Source: Ardenticatenaceae bacterium (GTDB lineage: Bacteria; Chloroflexota; Anaerolineae; Promineifilales; Promineifilaceae). Taken from it: a DNA stretch of 40,410 nucleotides. Location of the stretch: assembly GCA_020634315.1 (NCBI GenBank), contig JACKBV010000036.1:1-40410 (forward strand), in the 5' to 3' direction. Both the position numbers and the translations under genes were made by a program. Under the pieces are notes generated by a model that saw nothing but the letters and a program-made list of their open reading frames with translations, had not been told where the DNA came from and ran no database searches. Below, piece after piece: positions 30,629 through 37,765 of this stretch; positions within the stretch are counted from its first letter, which is position 1; every line of letters starts with the position of its first letter.

Positions 30629-31774
30629 TTATTTTGCCCCCTTGGCCGCAGCCACAGCTTTTTGGGCAGCATCAGAAAGGGTAACGGCCGTTATCATGTC
30701 CGCCCCCTGCAAAATCTCCAACCCCTCTTGTGCATTCGTTCCCGCCAGGCGCACCACCATCGGGACATCCGTCTGCACCTGCTCCAGCGCCGCCAAAATA
30801 CCACGCGCCACCTCATCACCACGCGTAATGCCACCAAAAATATTGATCAGCACCGCTTTCACATTGGGATCAGACAAAATCAATTTAATGGCCGTGGCTA
30901 CCTGATCAGCACGCGCACCACCGCCAATATCCAGGAAATTCGCCGGTTCGCCGCCAAACAGCTTGACCACATCCATCGTCGTCATAGCCAGACCCGCACC
31001 ATTGACCATACAGCCAATATTGCCATCCAACTTGATGAAATTAATGCCAGCCAGACGCGCTTCCCGCTCCGATGCCGGTTCTTCATCTACGTCACGCATT
31101 TCTGCCAGTCGTGCATGGCGGAATAAAGCGTTATCGTCAATCGACATCTTCCCATCCAGAGCCATCAATTTCCCCTCGCCTGTCACCACCAGGGGATTGA
31201 CCTCGGTTAAAGAAGCGTCGTTTTCTTTGAAGCATTCATAAAGGCCAACAACGATGGTGTGAAAATCACGCCACAACTCTTTGGGGAATCCCATCGCATG
31301 AGCCAGATAGGTCGTCTGATAGCTGCGCACACCTAAAGCTGGGTCCACATGAACGGTGAAAATCTTTTCCGGGGTTTCTTCAGCAACTTGCTCAATGTCC
31401 ACACCACCGGCCGGAGAAGCCATGATCATCGGCTTACGGGCCGCCCGGTCGATCAAGACGGCCAGGTAAATCTCTTGCGCGATTCCACCTGTAGCTTGTT
31501 GATCAATTAAAACCTTGCGGACAGTCAGCCCTTTGATATTCATGCCCAGAATATTTTCGGCCAATTTTTCCGCAGCGTCGGGATCATTTGCCAGTTTTAC
31601 ACCGCCAGCCTTACCACGACCACCGGTATGTACCTGAGCTTTTACCACAACACGGCCACCTAATTCACGCGCTATCTCGCGTACCCCTTTGGGCGTATTG
31701 GACACTTGCCCCTTGGGAATAGGCACACCATGTTCGGCAAACAATCGTTTTGCCTGATATTCGTGCAGATTCAC
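30629..31774 (-). CDS. sucC: succinate-CoA ligase [ADP/GDP], beta subunit
   Basis: 381 aa. The N-terminal ATP-grasp domain opens with MNLHEYQAKRLFAEHGVPIPKG, followed by VVKAQVHTGGRGKAGGVKLA, the acidic metal-binding ALDGKMSIDDNALFRH and the C-terminal GGEPANFLDIGGGA, NIFGGITRGDEVA and VVRLAGTNAQEG. All are standard for SucC. The start codon is a GTG placed 6 nt after AAGGAG. It is the first gene of the sucC-sucD operon, with a structured leader upstream. Confidence 0.97.
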   Translation of the reverse strand: MNLHEYQAKRLFAEHGVPIPKGQVSNTPKGVREIARELGGRVVVKAQVHTGGRGKAGGVKLANDPDAAEKLAENILGMNIKGLTVRKVLIDQQATGGIAQEIYLAVLIDRAARKPMIMASPAGGVDIEQVAEETPEKIFTVHVDPALGVRSYQTTYLAHAMGFPKELWRDFHTIVVGLYECFKENDASLTEVNPLVVTGEGKLMALDGKMSIDDNALFRHARLAEMRDVDEEPASEREARLAGINFIKLDGNIGCMVNGAGLAMTTMDVVKLFGGEPANFLDIGGGARADQVATAIKLILSDPNVKAVLINIFGGITRGDEVARGILAALEQVQTDVPMVVRLAGTNAQEGLEILQGADMITAVTLSDAAQKAVAAAKGAK

Positions 31775-31846
31775 AGATAACTCCTTTTCATAGTGGGATT
31801 TGCTATTTGTCTTATAAATTCAGTAAAGCAGATACAAACAAACATA

Positions 31847-31871
31847 GAGGCGAACAAGGGGTGTTCGCCTC
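31847..31871. repeat. hairpin upstream of sucC
   Basis: A perfect 10-bp stem GAGGCGAACA / TGTTCGCCTC with a 5-nt loop. On the minus strand it is followed by TATGTTTGTTTGTATC, 72 bp upstream of the sucC GTG. It could be a leader attenuator. Confidence 0.55.
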
Positions 31872-31949
31872 CATTCATCTAACCGTTAAAGAACAGGGAA
31901 ATTATAACACGCCCCCAGCAAGCAGGCGAAACAAAACGCACAAAAACGC

Positions 31950-32010
31950 TCCTTGCAGGAGGTCGTCAGGAGCAATAGACCTATAGTCCCTCTTGACGCT
32001 CCTCCTGGCA
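31950..32010. promoter_or_regulatory. long imperfect inverted repeat between sucC and the 32064 gene
   Basis: Arms near TGCAGGAGGTCGTCA (left) and TGACGCTCCTCCTGGCA (right) are related as imperfect inverted repeats around a centre of about 25 bp that includes GACCTATAGTC. The structure lies in the divergent region and could be an RNA element for either transcript. No known riboswitch is recognised. Confidence 0.35.
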
Positions 32011-32063
32011 GAGTGAATAATAAACAAATAAGAAAGGTTATAGTAACCTCTGTCAGGTGATCT

Positions 32064-32672
32064 GTGGAAAAAACAAACACAACACCCATGCCCCCCAACA
32101 CATACTCCGCAGCAGAAATTGATCATCTTGTTGCGGAAGGAAAGCTGTTACGCCTGCTGCAACCCGATGTCAAAGCAACGGTAGAAAAAGCATTGCGCCA
32201 GCATAATGAGGCACACACCTATGTCTTGGAAAGTGACGGGGAGCTTTACTTATCGTTCCATACGATTGAAGATACACAGCAACGACAACGCATTTACCAA
32301 CTAATTCAACGCCATCAAACAGGTGAGCGGGTCAATTTGAACGCTTTGCCTGCTTACCTCAAGCAACTGCTGCAACCGGAGTTGACCTGGACGGGTCGTT
32401 TTCTTGGCGCGGTTTTGTTGGGAACGTTTGGGGGAATTGCGCTTGGTATCCTGGCAATGGCTGTGTCGATTCTGATTTTCAATATATTGGGGCTGGTTAC
32501 GAGTCAGGTAAAGATTGAATATGCCGGGATGGGGGTAACGGCCGTTACCTTTATCATCTTTAGCGTCTTAGGATGGGCGGCCAGCACCATCCTCGCCTGG
32601 CGACGCCTGCGCAGCTGGACGCAAATTAGCGAACAAGCCGCACACATCCGCCGTAGATTTTGGTCCAAATAA
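32064..32672 (+). CDS. two-span membrane protein, unknown function
   Basis: 202 aa from a GTG. The N-terminal cytoplasmic part (SAAEIDHLVAEGKLLRLLQPDVKATVEKALRQHNEAHTYVLESDGELYLSF) is mostly helical. Two hydrophobic segments follow (AVLLGTFGGIALGILAMAVSILIFNILGLV and GVTAVTFIIFSVLGWAASTILAW) with a basic C-terminal tail. No family is recognised. A CAGGTGAT upstream could act as a weak ribosome binding site. It contains one of the perfect 16-bp palindrome copies, read in frame as VTAVTF. A strong terminator follows. Confidence 0.62.
   Translation: MEKTNTTPMPPNTYSAAEIDHLVAEGKLLRLLQPDVKATVEKALRQHNEAHTYVLESDGELYLSFHTIEDTQQRQRIYQLIQRHQTGERVNLNALPAYLKQLLQPELTWTGRFLGAVLLGTFGGIALGILAMAVSILIFNILGLVTSQVKIEYAGMGVTAVTFIIFSVLGWAASTILAWRRLRSWTQISEQAAHIRRRFWSK
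32534..32549. repeat. 16-bp perfect copy of the dispersed palindrome
   Basis: GGTAACGGCCGTTACC, a perfect match to the extended consensus GGNAACGGCCGTTNCC, inside the membrane-protein gene at 32064-32672. Confidence 0.95.
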
Positions 32673-32703
32673 AAAAGACCGGGCATCAACAACCCGGTCT
32701 TTT
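32673..32703. terminator. strong terminator between convergent genes
   Basis: An 11-bp stem AAAAGACCGGG / CCCGGTCTTTT with a 9-nt loop and A/T flanks, between the membrane-protein gene and the SurA-like gene. Confidence 0.92.
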
Positions 32704-32727
32704 TAATATATCTACCTTCAACAACGA

Positions 32728-34104
32728 TTATGAACCGCTGTCTGCCGTTGGCGTCGGTGCGATCAGCACCGGGGTAGGCGTAACAGGTTCAGTAGGAACG
32801 GCCGTTGGCTGCACCAGGAACTTCGGATCAAGCAGCGGTCGGCTTGGTATACGTGCCCGCCAGAAATCTGTGATTTCCACATTCTCCGCTAACTGCGCAT
32901 CCACCAATGCAGATAACAAAGTTGCGTTTTCCGTGTCAATCGTGCTTTGTGGCAAATCACGCACCTCACGCCCACTCACCTGAAGAATGTAATAGACAGG
33001 CGTTTCCGCGTTACTTGTGTCGATCAAAATACCGCTCGGCTCATCAAGTGGCAAAGTAAAAGCGATTGCGGCCGTTTCTACGCCAATCGTCGCCGCTAAC
33101 GTATCCTCAGTCTGCCACAAATATTCGCGTGCCGTTGCGCCAACAAAAGCAGCATCCGTCGCATCGACGGGCGTACTGTGTACAGTGTTCCAGACAGTTA
33201 AGAACCCATCCGCTTCGATCATAGCCAGAGCTTCATTTGCATCAGCTTCAGTGGCTAATTGCAAAACAAACATACTGGCATGTTCAGCCGACGTGTCCAC
33301 TTCATTCTCAACGCCTAACGCAGCTTGCAAGCGTTCACGATACAACGTCGCCCGTACCATTTCACGATACGTCTGCTCATCAGCCCCATATTCGCGGTAC
33401 TGAGCAAGCAAATCACCATATTGCTCCTGAAAAGCCTCTTCTGTCACTGGCGTTGCAGTAGGGTTAGGTGTGCTGGTTGGCCCAGTTGTCGCGGTTGGCA
33501 ACACCTCTTCAACCGGCACAACTTCCGTGATCACGGCCGTTGGAATTGGCGTCAAAGATGGCGTTGGCATCACAGTAGCCGTTGCCGTCGGCTGCGGCGT
33601 TGGTGAATCACCACCATAGTAGAAGAAATACTCACCAATAGCCGCATCTACCTCAGCATCCGTAACCTCAATCCCACGCACCTGAGCCTGCTGGCGAATG
33701 ATAGTCTCTTCTATCATTGTATCGAGCACAGTCTGCCCCAATTGCTCCGGGTCTTGCAGATCAATAATAACCTGCGAGTAAAATTGCTGAATAATGCCTA
33801 CATTCCCCTCAAAAGCATCATATTGGCCTTCAAGAAAAGCGATGCGTTGTGCCCGTTCCAGGGTAACGCGATCCTGCCACTGTGCCAGCGTAATCGCCTC
33901 ACCATTAACAGTAGCAACGGCACGGCCGGGCACCAGGAAAAATTCATTCACAATGCCCACAACCATAACCAATACCAACAAGCCGATGACAATCGCTACA
34001 CCAAGACGTACCTGACGCAGCTGCTCTTGATGCCGACGCGCACGCAAAATATCCTTACGTGATTGCCGTTCTTCCTCAACAGTTTTTGTCTGTTTCTTAG
34101 CCAT
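32728..34104 (-). CDS. SurA/PrsA-like membrane-anchored foldase (peptidyl-prolyl isomerase family)
   Basis: 458 aa from ATG 34102-34104; the longer frame to 34143 enters the terminator. A short charged N-terminus precedes one span (VRLGVAIVIGLLVLVMVVGIVNEFFLV), then a SurA-N-like helical region (AVATVNGEAITLAQWQDRVTLERAQRIA, LDTMIEETIIRQQAQVRGIEVTDAEVDAAI). A Thr/Pro-rich insertion (about 175-230) splits this region, and a parvulin-like part follows (SAEHASMFVLQLATEADANEALAMIE, SGILIDTSNAETPVYYILQVSGREVRDL). The C-terminus is another Pro/Thr tail. It is expected to assist folding of exported proteins. Whether it retains isomerase activity is uncertain. Confidence 0.82.
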   Translation of the reverse strand: MAKKQTKTVEEERQSRKDILRARRHQEQLRQVRLGVAIVIGLLVLVMVVGIVNEFFLVPGRAVATVNGEAITLAQWQDRVTLERAQRIAFLEGQYDAFEGNVGIIQQFYSQVIIDLQDPEQLGQTVLDTMIEETIIRQQAQVRGIEVTDAEVDAAIGEYFFYYGGDSPTPQPTATATVMPTPSLTPIPTAVITEVVPVEEVLPTATTGPTSTPNPTATPVTEEAFQEQYGDLLAQYREYGADEQTYREMVRATLYRERLQAALGVENEVDTSAEHASMFVLQLATEADANEALAMIEADGFLTVWNTVHSTPVDATDAAFVGATAREYLWQTEDTLAATIGVETAAIAFTLPLDEPSGILIDTSNAETPVYYILQVSGREVRDLPQSTIDTENATLLSALVDAQLAENVEITDFWRARIPSRPLLDPKFLVQPTAVPTEPVTPTPVLIAPTPTADSGS

Positions 34105-34124
34105 ACTGTCCCCTAAACAAAGAT

Positions 34125-34153
34125 AAACGCAGATTTGCAACAAATCTGCGTTT
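34125..34153. terminator. terminator of the rpsF-ssb-rpsR operon
   Basis: A perfect 13-bp stem AAACGCAGATTTG / CAAATCTGCGTTT with loop CAA lies 37 bp beyond the rpsR stop on the minus strand. Confidence 0.85.
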
Positions 34154-34190
34154 ATTAATTCCTCAAATCACGTGGTTTGTACTTAAACGA

Positions 34191-34439
34191 TTACTCCGCC
34201 ACAAACGGCAACAAGGCGATATGGCGGGCGCGTTTCACAGCAACGGCCAAAGCACGTTGATGTTTGGCACAAGTTCCAGTTTGGCGACGTGGTTTAATCC
34301 GTCCAAATTCATTCACATACCGGCCTAACATATCAGATTGCTTGTAATCAATCTCATTCACACCATCGACACAAAAAGCGCAAATCTTCTTTCTGCGACG
34401 AGGACGTTGTTTTTTCTGGGTATTCGTATTCCCTTGCAT
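34191..34439 (-). CDS. rpsR: 30S ribosomal protein S18
   Basis: 82 aa. The conserved core KICAFCVDGVNEIDYKQSDMLGRYVNEFGRIKPRRQTGTCAKHQRALAVAVKRARHIALLPFV is unmistakable. The Cys-x-x-Cys pair and a later Cys/His fit the zinc-binding (C+) form of S18. GGAGG lies 9 nt before the ATG. It is the last gene of rpsF-ssb-rpsR. Confidence 0.97.
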   Translation of the reverse strand: MQGNTNTQKKQRPRRRKKICAFCVDGVNEIDYKQSDMLGRYVNEFGRIKPRRQTGTCAKHQRALAVAVKRARHIALLPFVAE

Positions 34440-34496
34440 GAATCAAAACCTCCACATAATCACGAGCACACGTCTTTCTAAATGCTCATGTCAACT

Positions 34497-34853
34497 TCAA
34501 TAATCAACGTAGTAATCAGTCAACGGTACTACATCGTGAGCCACGACTTCTGTGCGGAAATGCTTCCGCCCCTGGCCATCTTCCCAACTACGTGTCTGCA
34601 ATCGACCTTCCACGTAAACTTGCTGACCTTCTGTCAGATTTTTATTACACGCTTCAGCCAGACTACCCCAAACAACGATGTTGAACCATTCGGTTTCCTC
34701 ATGCATATCCCCTTCACCAGAACTCCAAGTCCGTGAAGTGCCAATGCTAAAGGAAGCAACCGGTCGACCACCAGGCGTATACCGTAGTTCGGGGTCACTG
34801 TCAAGCCAGCCAATCAGCAGAACTTTATTCAAGCCCTTCGGCATGTCTTTCAT
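34497..34853 (-). CDS. ssb: single-stranded DNA-binding protein
   Basis: 118 aa. The OB fold is clear: GLNKVLLIGWLDSDPELRYTPGGRPVASFSIGTSR, then EWFNIVVWGSLAEACNKNLTEGQQVYVEGRLQTRSW. Unlike the standard bacterial SSB it ends directly after the fold (VVPLTDYYVDY) and lacks the long disordered tail with the acidic DDDIPF-like tip that recruits partner proteins. AGGAG lies 12 nt upstream of the ATG, with GGGG nearer. It sits between rpsF and rpsR as in most bacteria. Confidence 0.93.
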   Translation of the reverse strand: MKDMPKGLNKVLLIGWLDSDPELRYTPGGRPVASFSIGTSRTWSSGEGDMHEETEWFNIVVWGSLAEACNKNLTEGQQVYVEGRLQTRSWEDGQGRKHFRTEVVAHDVVPLTDYYVDY

Positions 34854-34882
34854 ACAACAACCCCACTCCTGTTCTCTTGCTT

Positions 34883-35176
34883 CTATGATTCTTTGCGTAC
34901 AAACATGTAGCGCAAAATATCTTCAGTGAACTGCATATTACGTTCAAGGTCCGTAATACGGCTGGGGTCAATCTTGACTTCGTAATATACGTAATAGCCG
35001 CGCTTGAATTTGCGAATGGAGTAAGCCATTTCGCGCATACCCCAATGATCAACTTTTAGCGCTTCCGCTTCAGCTTCACCGGGTACAATCCAGCCTTGAA
35101 TGCGTTCAAGCAGTTCATTACGTGGCTGTTCTTCCAGCTCAGGTTGTATAATAATCGTGAGTTCGTAATCTCGCAC
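34883..35176 (-). CDS. rpsF: 30S ribosomal protein S6
   Basis: 97 aa. RDYELTIIIQPELEEQPRNELLERIQGWI, DHWGMREMAYSIRKFKRGYYVYYEVKID and the C-terminal LRYMFVRKE are standard for S6. The start is a GTG (35174-35176), supported by AAAGGAGGT 9 nt upstream. It is the first gene of the rpsF-ssb-rpsR operon. Confidence 0.96.
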   Translation of the reverse strand: MRDYELTIIIQPELEEQPRNELLERIQGWIVPGEAEAEALKVDHWGMREMAYSIRKFKRGYYVYYEVKIDPSRITDLERNMQFTEDILRYMFVRKES

Positions 35177-35229
35177 GTTGCATTTACCTCCTTTCCACGG
35201 TATGACTCTAGCGAGTGATGCCCTTAATC

Positions 35230-35271
35230 CTTGACCGGATGTGCCTTTGCCCAGCGGCAGTGACCATCAAG
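35230..35271 (-). promoter_or_regulatory. structured leader upstream of rpsF, candidate S6:S18 site
   Basis: Read on the minus strand, CTTGA pairs with TCAAG, and an inner stem TGCC/GGCA with a 10-nt loop lies inside, leaving an internal loop that contains CCG. rpsF leaders in many bacteria carry an S6:S18-binding structure with a conserved CCG. The resemblance is suggestive only. Confidence 0.35.
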
Positions 35272-35335
35272 TCCTGTTAAGAGCGGAAAGCAGCGAACAA
35301 TTATTAGATTTTTGTTGCTGCGCAACGAGTTGAGA

Positions 35336-35363
35336 ATCATATCATAAAAAGGATTTTGGACAA
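35336..35363 (-). promoter_or_regulatory. promoter of the rpsF operon
   Basis: On the minus strand TTGTCC (35358-35363) and TATGAT (35336-35341) are separated by 16 bp. It lies about 160 bp upstream of the rpsF GTG, leaving a leader long enough for an RNA regulator. Confidence 0.6.
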
Positions 35364-35369
35364 GCATTT

Positions 35370-36311
35370 ATGATTGTATCATCATCGGTTCCAGCAAATT
35401 TTAAGCAAGCAAACATTATTACGTATCTGGCGACACGGTTTACCTATTTATCACAGGAAACTTGGCTGGACTTGGTGGAACAGCAACGTATCACGTGTAA
35501 TGGAGTGGTGTGCCAGTCGGCAACACTTGTGAGTCAGGGGGACATCGTTACCTGTGATCTGCCGGATTTTGCGCCGCCGCCCGTGAATCTGGCTTACTCG
35601 ATTGTCTATGAGGATCGGTGGCTGCTAGGGATTAACAAACCAGGAGGACTGCGTGTTCACAGCAAGGGAAAGTTTGTGACGGCCAACTTGATTTATCATT
35701 TGCGGTATGAACATGAGCCTCCTTACGCTGAAGCACGGCTGGTGAATCGGTTGGATGCGGACACATCGGGAGTAATTTTGGTGGCTCGCGATGAAGAGAC
35801 ACGGCGTTTGTTGGGACAACAATTTGCCGAACAACTTGTGCATAAGGAGTATGTCGCTGTTGTCAACGGCATCCCGGCAAAAGAAGAGGGAACGATAGAC
35901 CTGCCGGTTGGTCGGGCACAGGGGAGCAAGGTGAAGCAGCGACAATGGGTTGTTGAGGGGGATGGTGGGAAAACGGCCGTTTCCCACTACCAACTCATCA
36001 CCCCCCTTGGTTCTCAGCATGCCTTGCTGCGCCTGTTCCCCAAAAGCGGGCGAACACACCAGCTGCGTGTTCACCTGGCGGCCATTGGTCATCCCATCGT
36101 CGGCGATGCCCTATACACAATGGATGACGACACCTTCCTCGATTGGTGCCAACAGCGCCAACCAATCCCATCGATGCAGGGCATGACACGCCAGGCACTA
36201 CACTGCCAACTAACCCGCTTTACACACCCCATGACACGGCAGCTCTGCACAATTGAGGCACCCTTACCAGACGATATAAACCAGCTTATTGCCCGGCTGC
36301 AAGCAAAATAA
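35370..36311 (+). CDS. RluA-family pseudouridine synthase
   Basis: 313 aa. An N-terminal S4-like RNA-binding domain (about 10-65: LATRFTYLSQETWLDLVEQQRITCNGVVCQSATLVSQGDIVTCDLP) is followed by the catalytic domain with EDRWLLGINKPGGLRVHSKG, the catalytic Asp129 in NRLDADTSGVILVAR, GRTHQLRVHLAAIGHPIVGDALY and a C-terminal HCQLTRFTHPMTRQL. It converts uridine to pseudouridine in rRNA or tRNA. Usually His precedes the Arg-Leu-Asp; here it is Asn. The gene is divergent from rpsF, and the ATG has only a weak upstream GGA. The exact target base is unknown. Confidence 0.9.
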   Translation: MIVSSSVPANFKQANIITYLATRFTYLSQETWLDLVEQQRITCNGVVCQSATLVSQGDIVTCDLPDFAPPPVNLAYSIVYEDRWLLGINKPGGLRVHSKGKFVTANLIYHLRYEHEPPYAEARLVNRLDADTSGVILVARDEETRRLLGQQFAEQLVHKEYVAVVNGIPAKEEGTIDLPVGRAQGSKVKQRQWVVEGDGGKTAVSHYQLITPLGSQHALLRLFPKSGRTHQLRVHLAAIGHPIVGDALYTMDDDTFLDWCQQRQPIPSMQGMTRQALHCQLTRFTHPMTRQLCTIEAPLPDDINQLIARLQAK

Positions 36312-36320
36312 ACCCAATAA

Positions 36321-36352
36321 AAAAGGTCAACTTTGCGCAAAGTTGACCTTTT
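36321..36352. terminator. perfect-palindrome terminator
   Basis: AAAAGGTCAACTTTGC / GCAAAGTTGACCTTTT is a 32-bp perfect palindrome, 9 bp after the pseudouridine synthase stop. It ends in TTTT on both strands, so it can terminate in either direction. Confidence 0.93.
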
Positions 36353-36409
36353 GACAGCTTATTTGCTGTTTCGTTGAATTACTTTTGGCAAGCTTGCTAC
36401 ACTTGAACT

Positions 36410-36868
36410 CTAATCATCCTCATGAACATCACCGCCAACAGTCGCCGCCAGGCCGCGTATCAAGGCATCCTTCTCCGCCGCCGAGAGACGCGCCTCAGGG
36501 TGCATAATCAAGAAGACAGGCATTGGCATCTCGCCTTCCTGAACAACTTCTACCGCTTCGTCTGCCTCATTTCGACCCTGCCCCCAGGTAGAAAAGTTTA
36601 ATTTGCTGCGCCCTTCTTCCACGTCGTGCTGTACCAGCCAGGAAACAGGCGCAATATTGCTATACCAGGGCCATTCTGTTTCGTTGCTGTGGCAGTCAAA
36701 GCAGGCTCGCTCGACTAATGCACGCGTCTCTGGGCTATCCCAATTTGGCTCTTGCACTACCGATGGATTTTCGTGTGCGCGACCATATGGCACTAATTGA
36801 ATGAGTACAAAACCAACAAATACGACAGCCAATCCTCGTAATAAATAGCGTGACACTTTGCTTTTCAT
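36410..36868 (-). CDS. membrane-anchored haem-binding protein (Haem_bd family)
   Basis: 152 aa. An N-terminal anchor (LLRGLAVVFVGFVLIQLVPYG) precedes a c-type haem motif CFDCH (Cys56, Cys59, His60) within RACFDCHSNETEWPWYSNIAPVSWLVQHDVEEGR, the signature of the PF14376-like haem-binding domain. A later His/Met could be the distal ligand (MPMPVFLIMHPEARLSAAEKDAL). GAGGA precedes the ATG. It should face the outside of the membrane. Its partner is not visible. Confidence 0.86.
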   Translation of the reverse strand: MKSKVSRYLLRGLAVVFVGFVLIQLVPYGRAHENPSVVQEPNWDSPETRALVERACFDCHSNETEWPWYSNIAPVSWLVQHDVEEGRSKLNFSTWGQGRNEADEAVEVVQEGEMPMPVFLIMHPEARLSAAEKDALIRGLAATVGGDVHEDD

Positions 36869-36990
36869 TTATTCCTCGCTTCAAATTTCAAATTTCACTA
36901 ATTGAGTTAGCGACGGGAATCATAAATGATTCACCTGTCCTTGTTGTTAACCACTGCCTAAACATTGTTAAATACACCTTAAATTTACCA

Positions 36991-37011
36991 TACCCCATTG
37001 AAAGAGGGGTA
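36991..37011. promoter_or_regulatory. inverted repeat upstream of the two-component genes
   Basis: TACCCC / GGGGTA flank a 9-bp centre, 53 bp ahead of the response regulator ATG. It could be an operator for autoregulation. No clear -10/-35 pair was identified. Confidence 0.35.
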
Positions 37012-37063
37012 GGAATCAGGCACAATCATTGAGACGCGTACGGATCGCATTGACAAGGTGTAT

Positions 37064-37765
37064 ATGACGAAAATCCTACTCATAGATGATGACCATTTAA
37101 TCACAGAAGCATTAAGCCGCGCCTTAAATTATGCAGGATACCAGGTGGAAACGGCCGATAACGGCCGTTCCGGTCTTGACCTCGCTCTTGCCCAAAAACC
37201 CGACCTCGTCATCCTCGACATCCTCATGCCGCAAATGGACGGCTGGGAAGTGTGCAAAGCATTGCGCAAACGCAGCACCGTGCCCATTCTCATGCTCACC
37301 GCCCTTGGCGATGAAGTCGACCGCATTTTAGGCCTGGAACTCGGCGCAGACGATTACCTCACCAAACCTTTCAGCAATCGCGAACTGCTGGCTCATGTCC
37401 GCGCCCTTCTGCGGCGCGTCGAATTCGACCGCAGCAACCAGCCATCGGCACAACAAATGCACGTAGGGCCGGTCGAACTCGACCTGAGCACACGCCGCGT
37501 TTACAAAAATGGGCAGGAACTAACCTTGCGCTACAAAGAATTTGAAGTGCTCAGCTTACTCATGAGCCGCCCTGGGGAAGTGATCACCCGTGCCGAACTA
37601 TTTGACCAGGTGTGGGGCACCGATTGGTTAGGCGACACACGCACGCTCGATGTCCACATCCGCTGGCTGCGTGAAAAACTTGAAGATACACCGAGCCAAC
37701 CGCTCTACATTCAAACTGTGCGCGGCGCTGGCTATCGCTTTGTTCCCGCACCGGAAAACGGATGA
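37064..37765 (+). CDS. OmpR/PhoB-type response regulator
   Basis: 233 aa from ATG 37064, with AAGG just upstream; a GTG at 37058 would overlap that site. The receiver domain shows Asp9/Asp10, phospho-acceptor Asp52 (VILDILMPQMDGWEV), Thr79 and Lys101 (TKPFSNREL). The DNA-binding winged helix (about 130-230) has RYKEFEVLSLLMSRPGEVITRAELFDQVWG and DVHIRWLREKLEDTPSQPLYIQTVRGAGYRFV. Its stop overlaps the kinase start by 4 bp. Two ACGGCC copies lie close together near its start (37151-37170). Confidence 0.95.
   Translation: MTKILLIDDDHLITEALSRALNYAGYQVETADNGRSGLDLALAQKPDLVILDILMPQMDGWEVCKALRKRSTVPILMLTALGDEVDRILGLELGADDYLTKPFSNRELLAHVRALLRRVEFDRSNQPSAQQMHVGPVELDLSTRRVYKNGQELTLRYKEFEVLSLLMSRPGEVITRAELFDQVWGTDWLGDTRTLDVHIRWLREKLEDTPSQPLYIQTVRGAGYRFVPAPENG

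Noticed and set aside
35197..35369. Possible SRP RNA on the plus strand (GGAAAGCAGC near 35285).
   Set aside because: The 5' half does not pair with the 3' half, so the long SRP hairpin cannot form. The resemblance is limited to about 10 nt.
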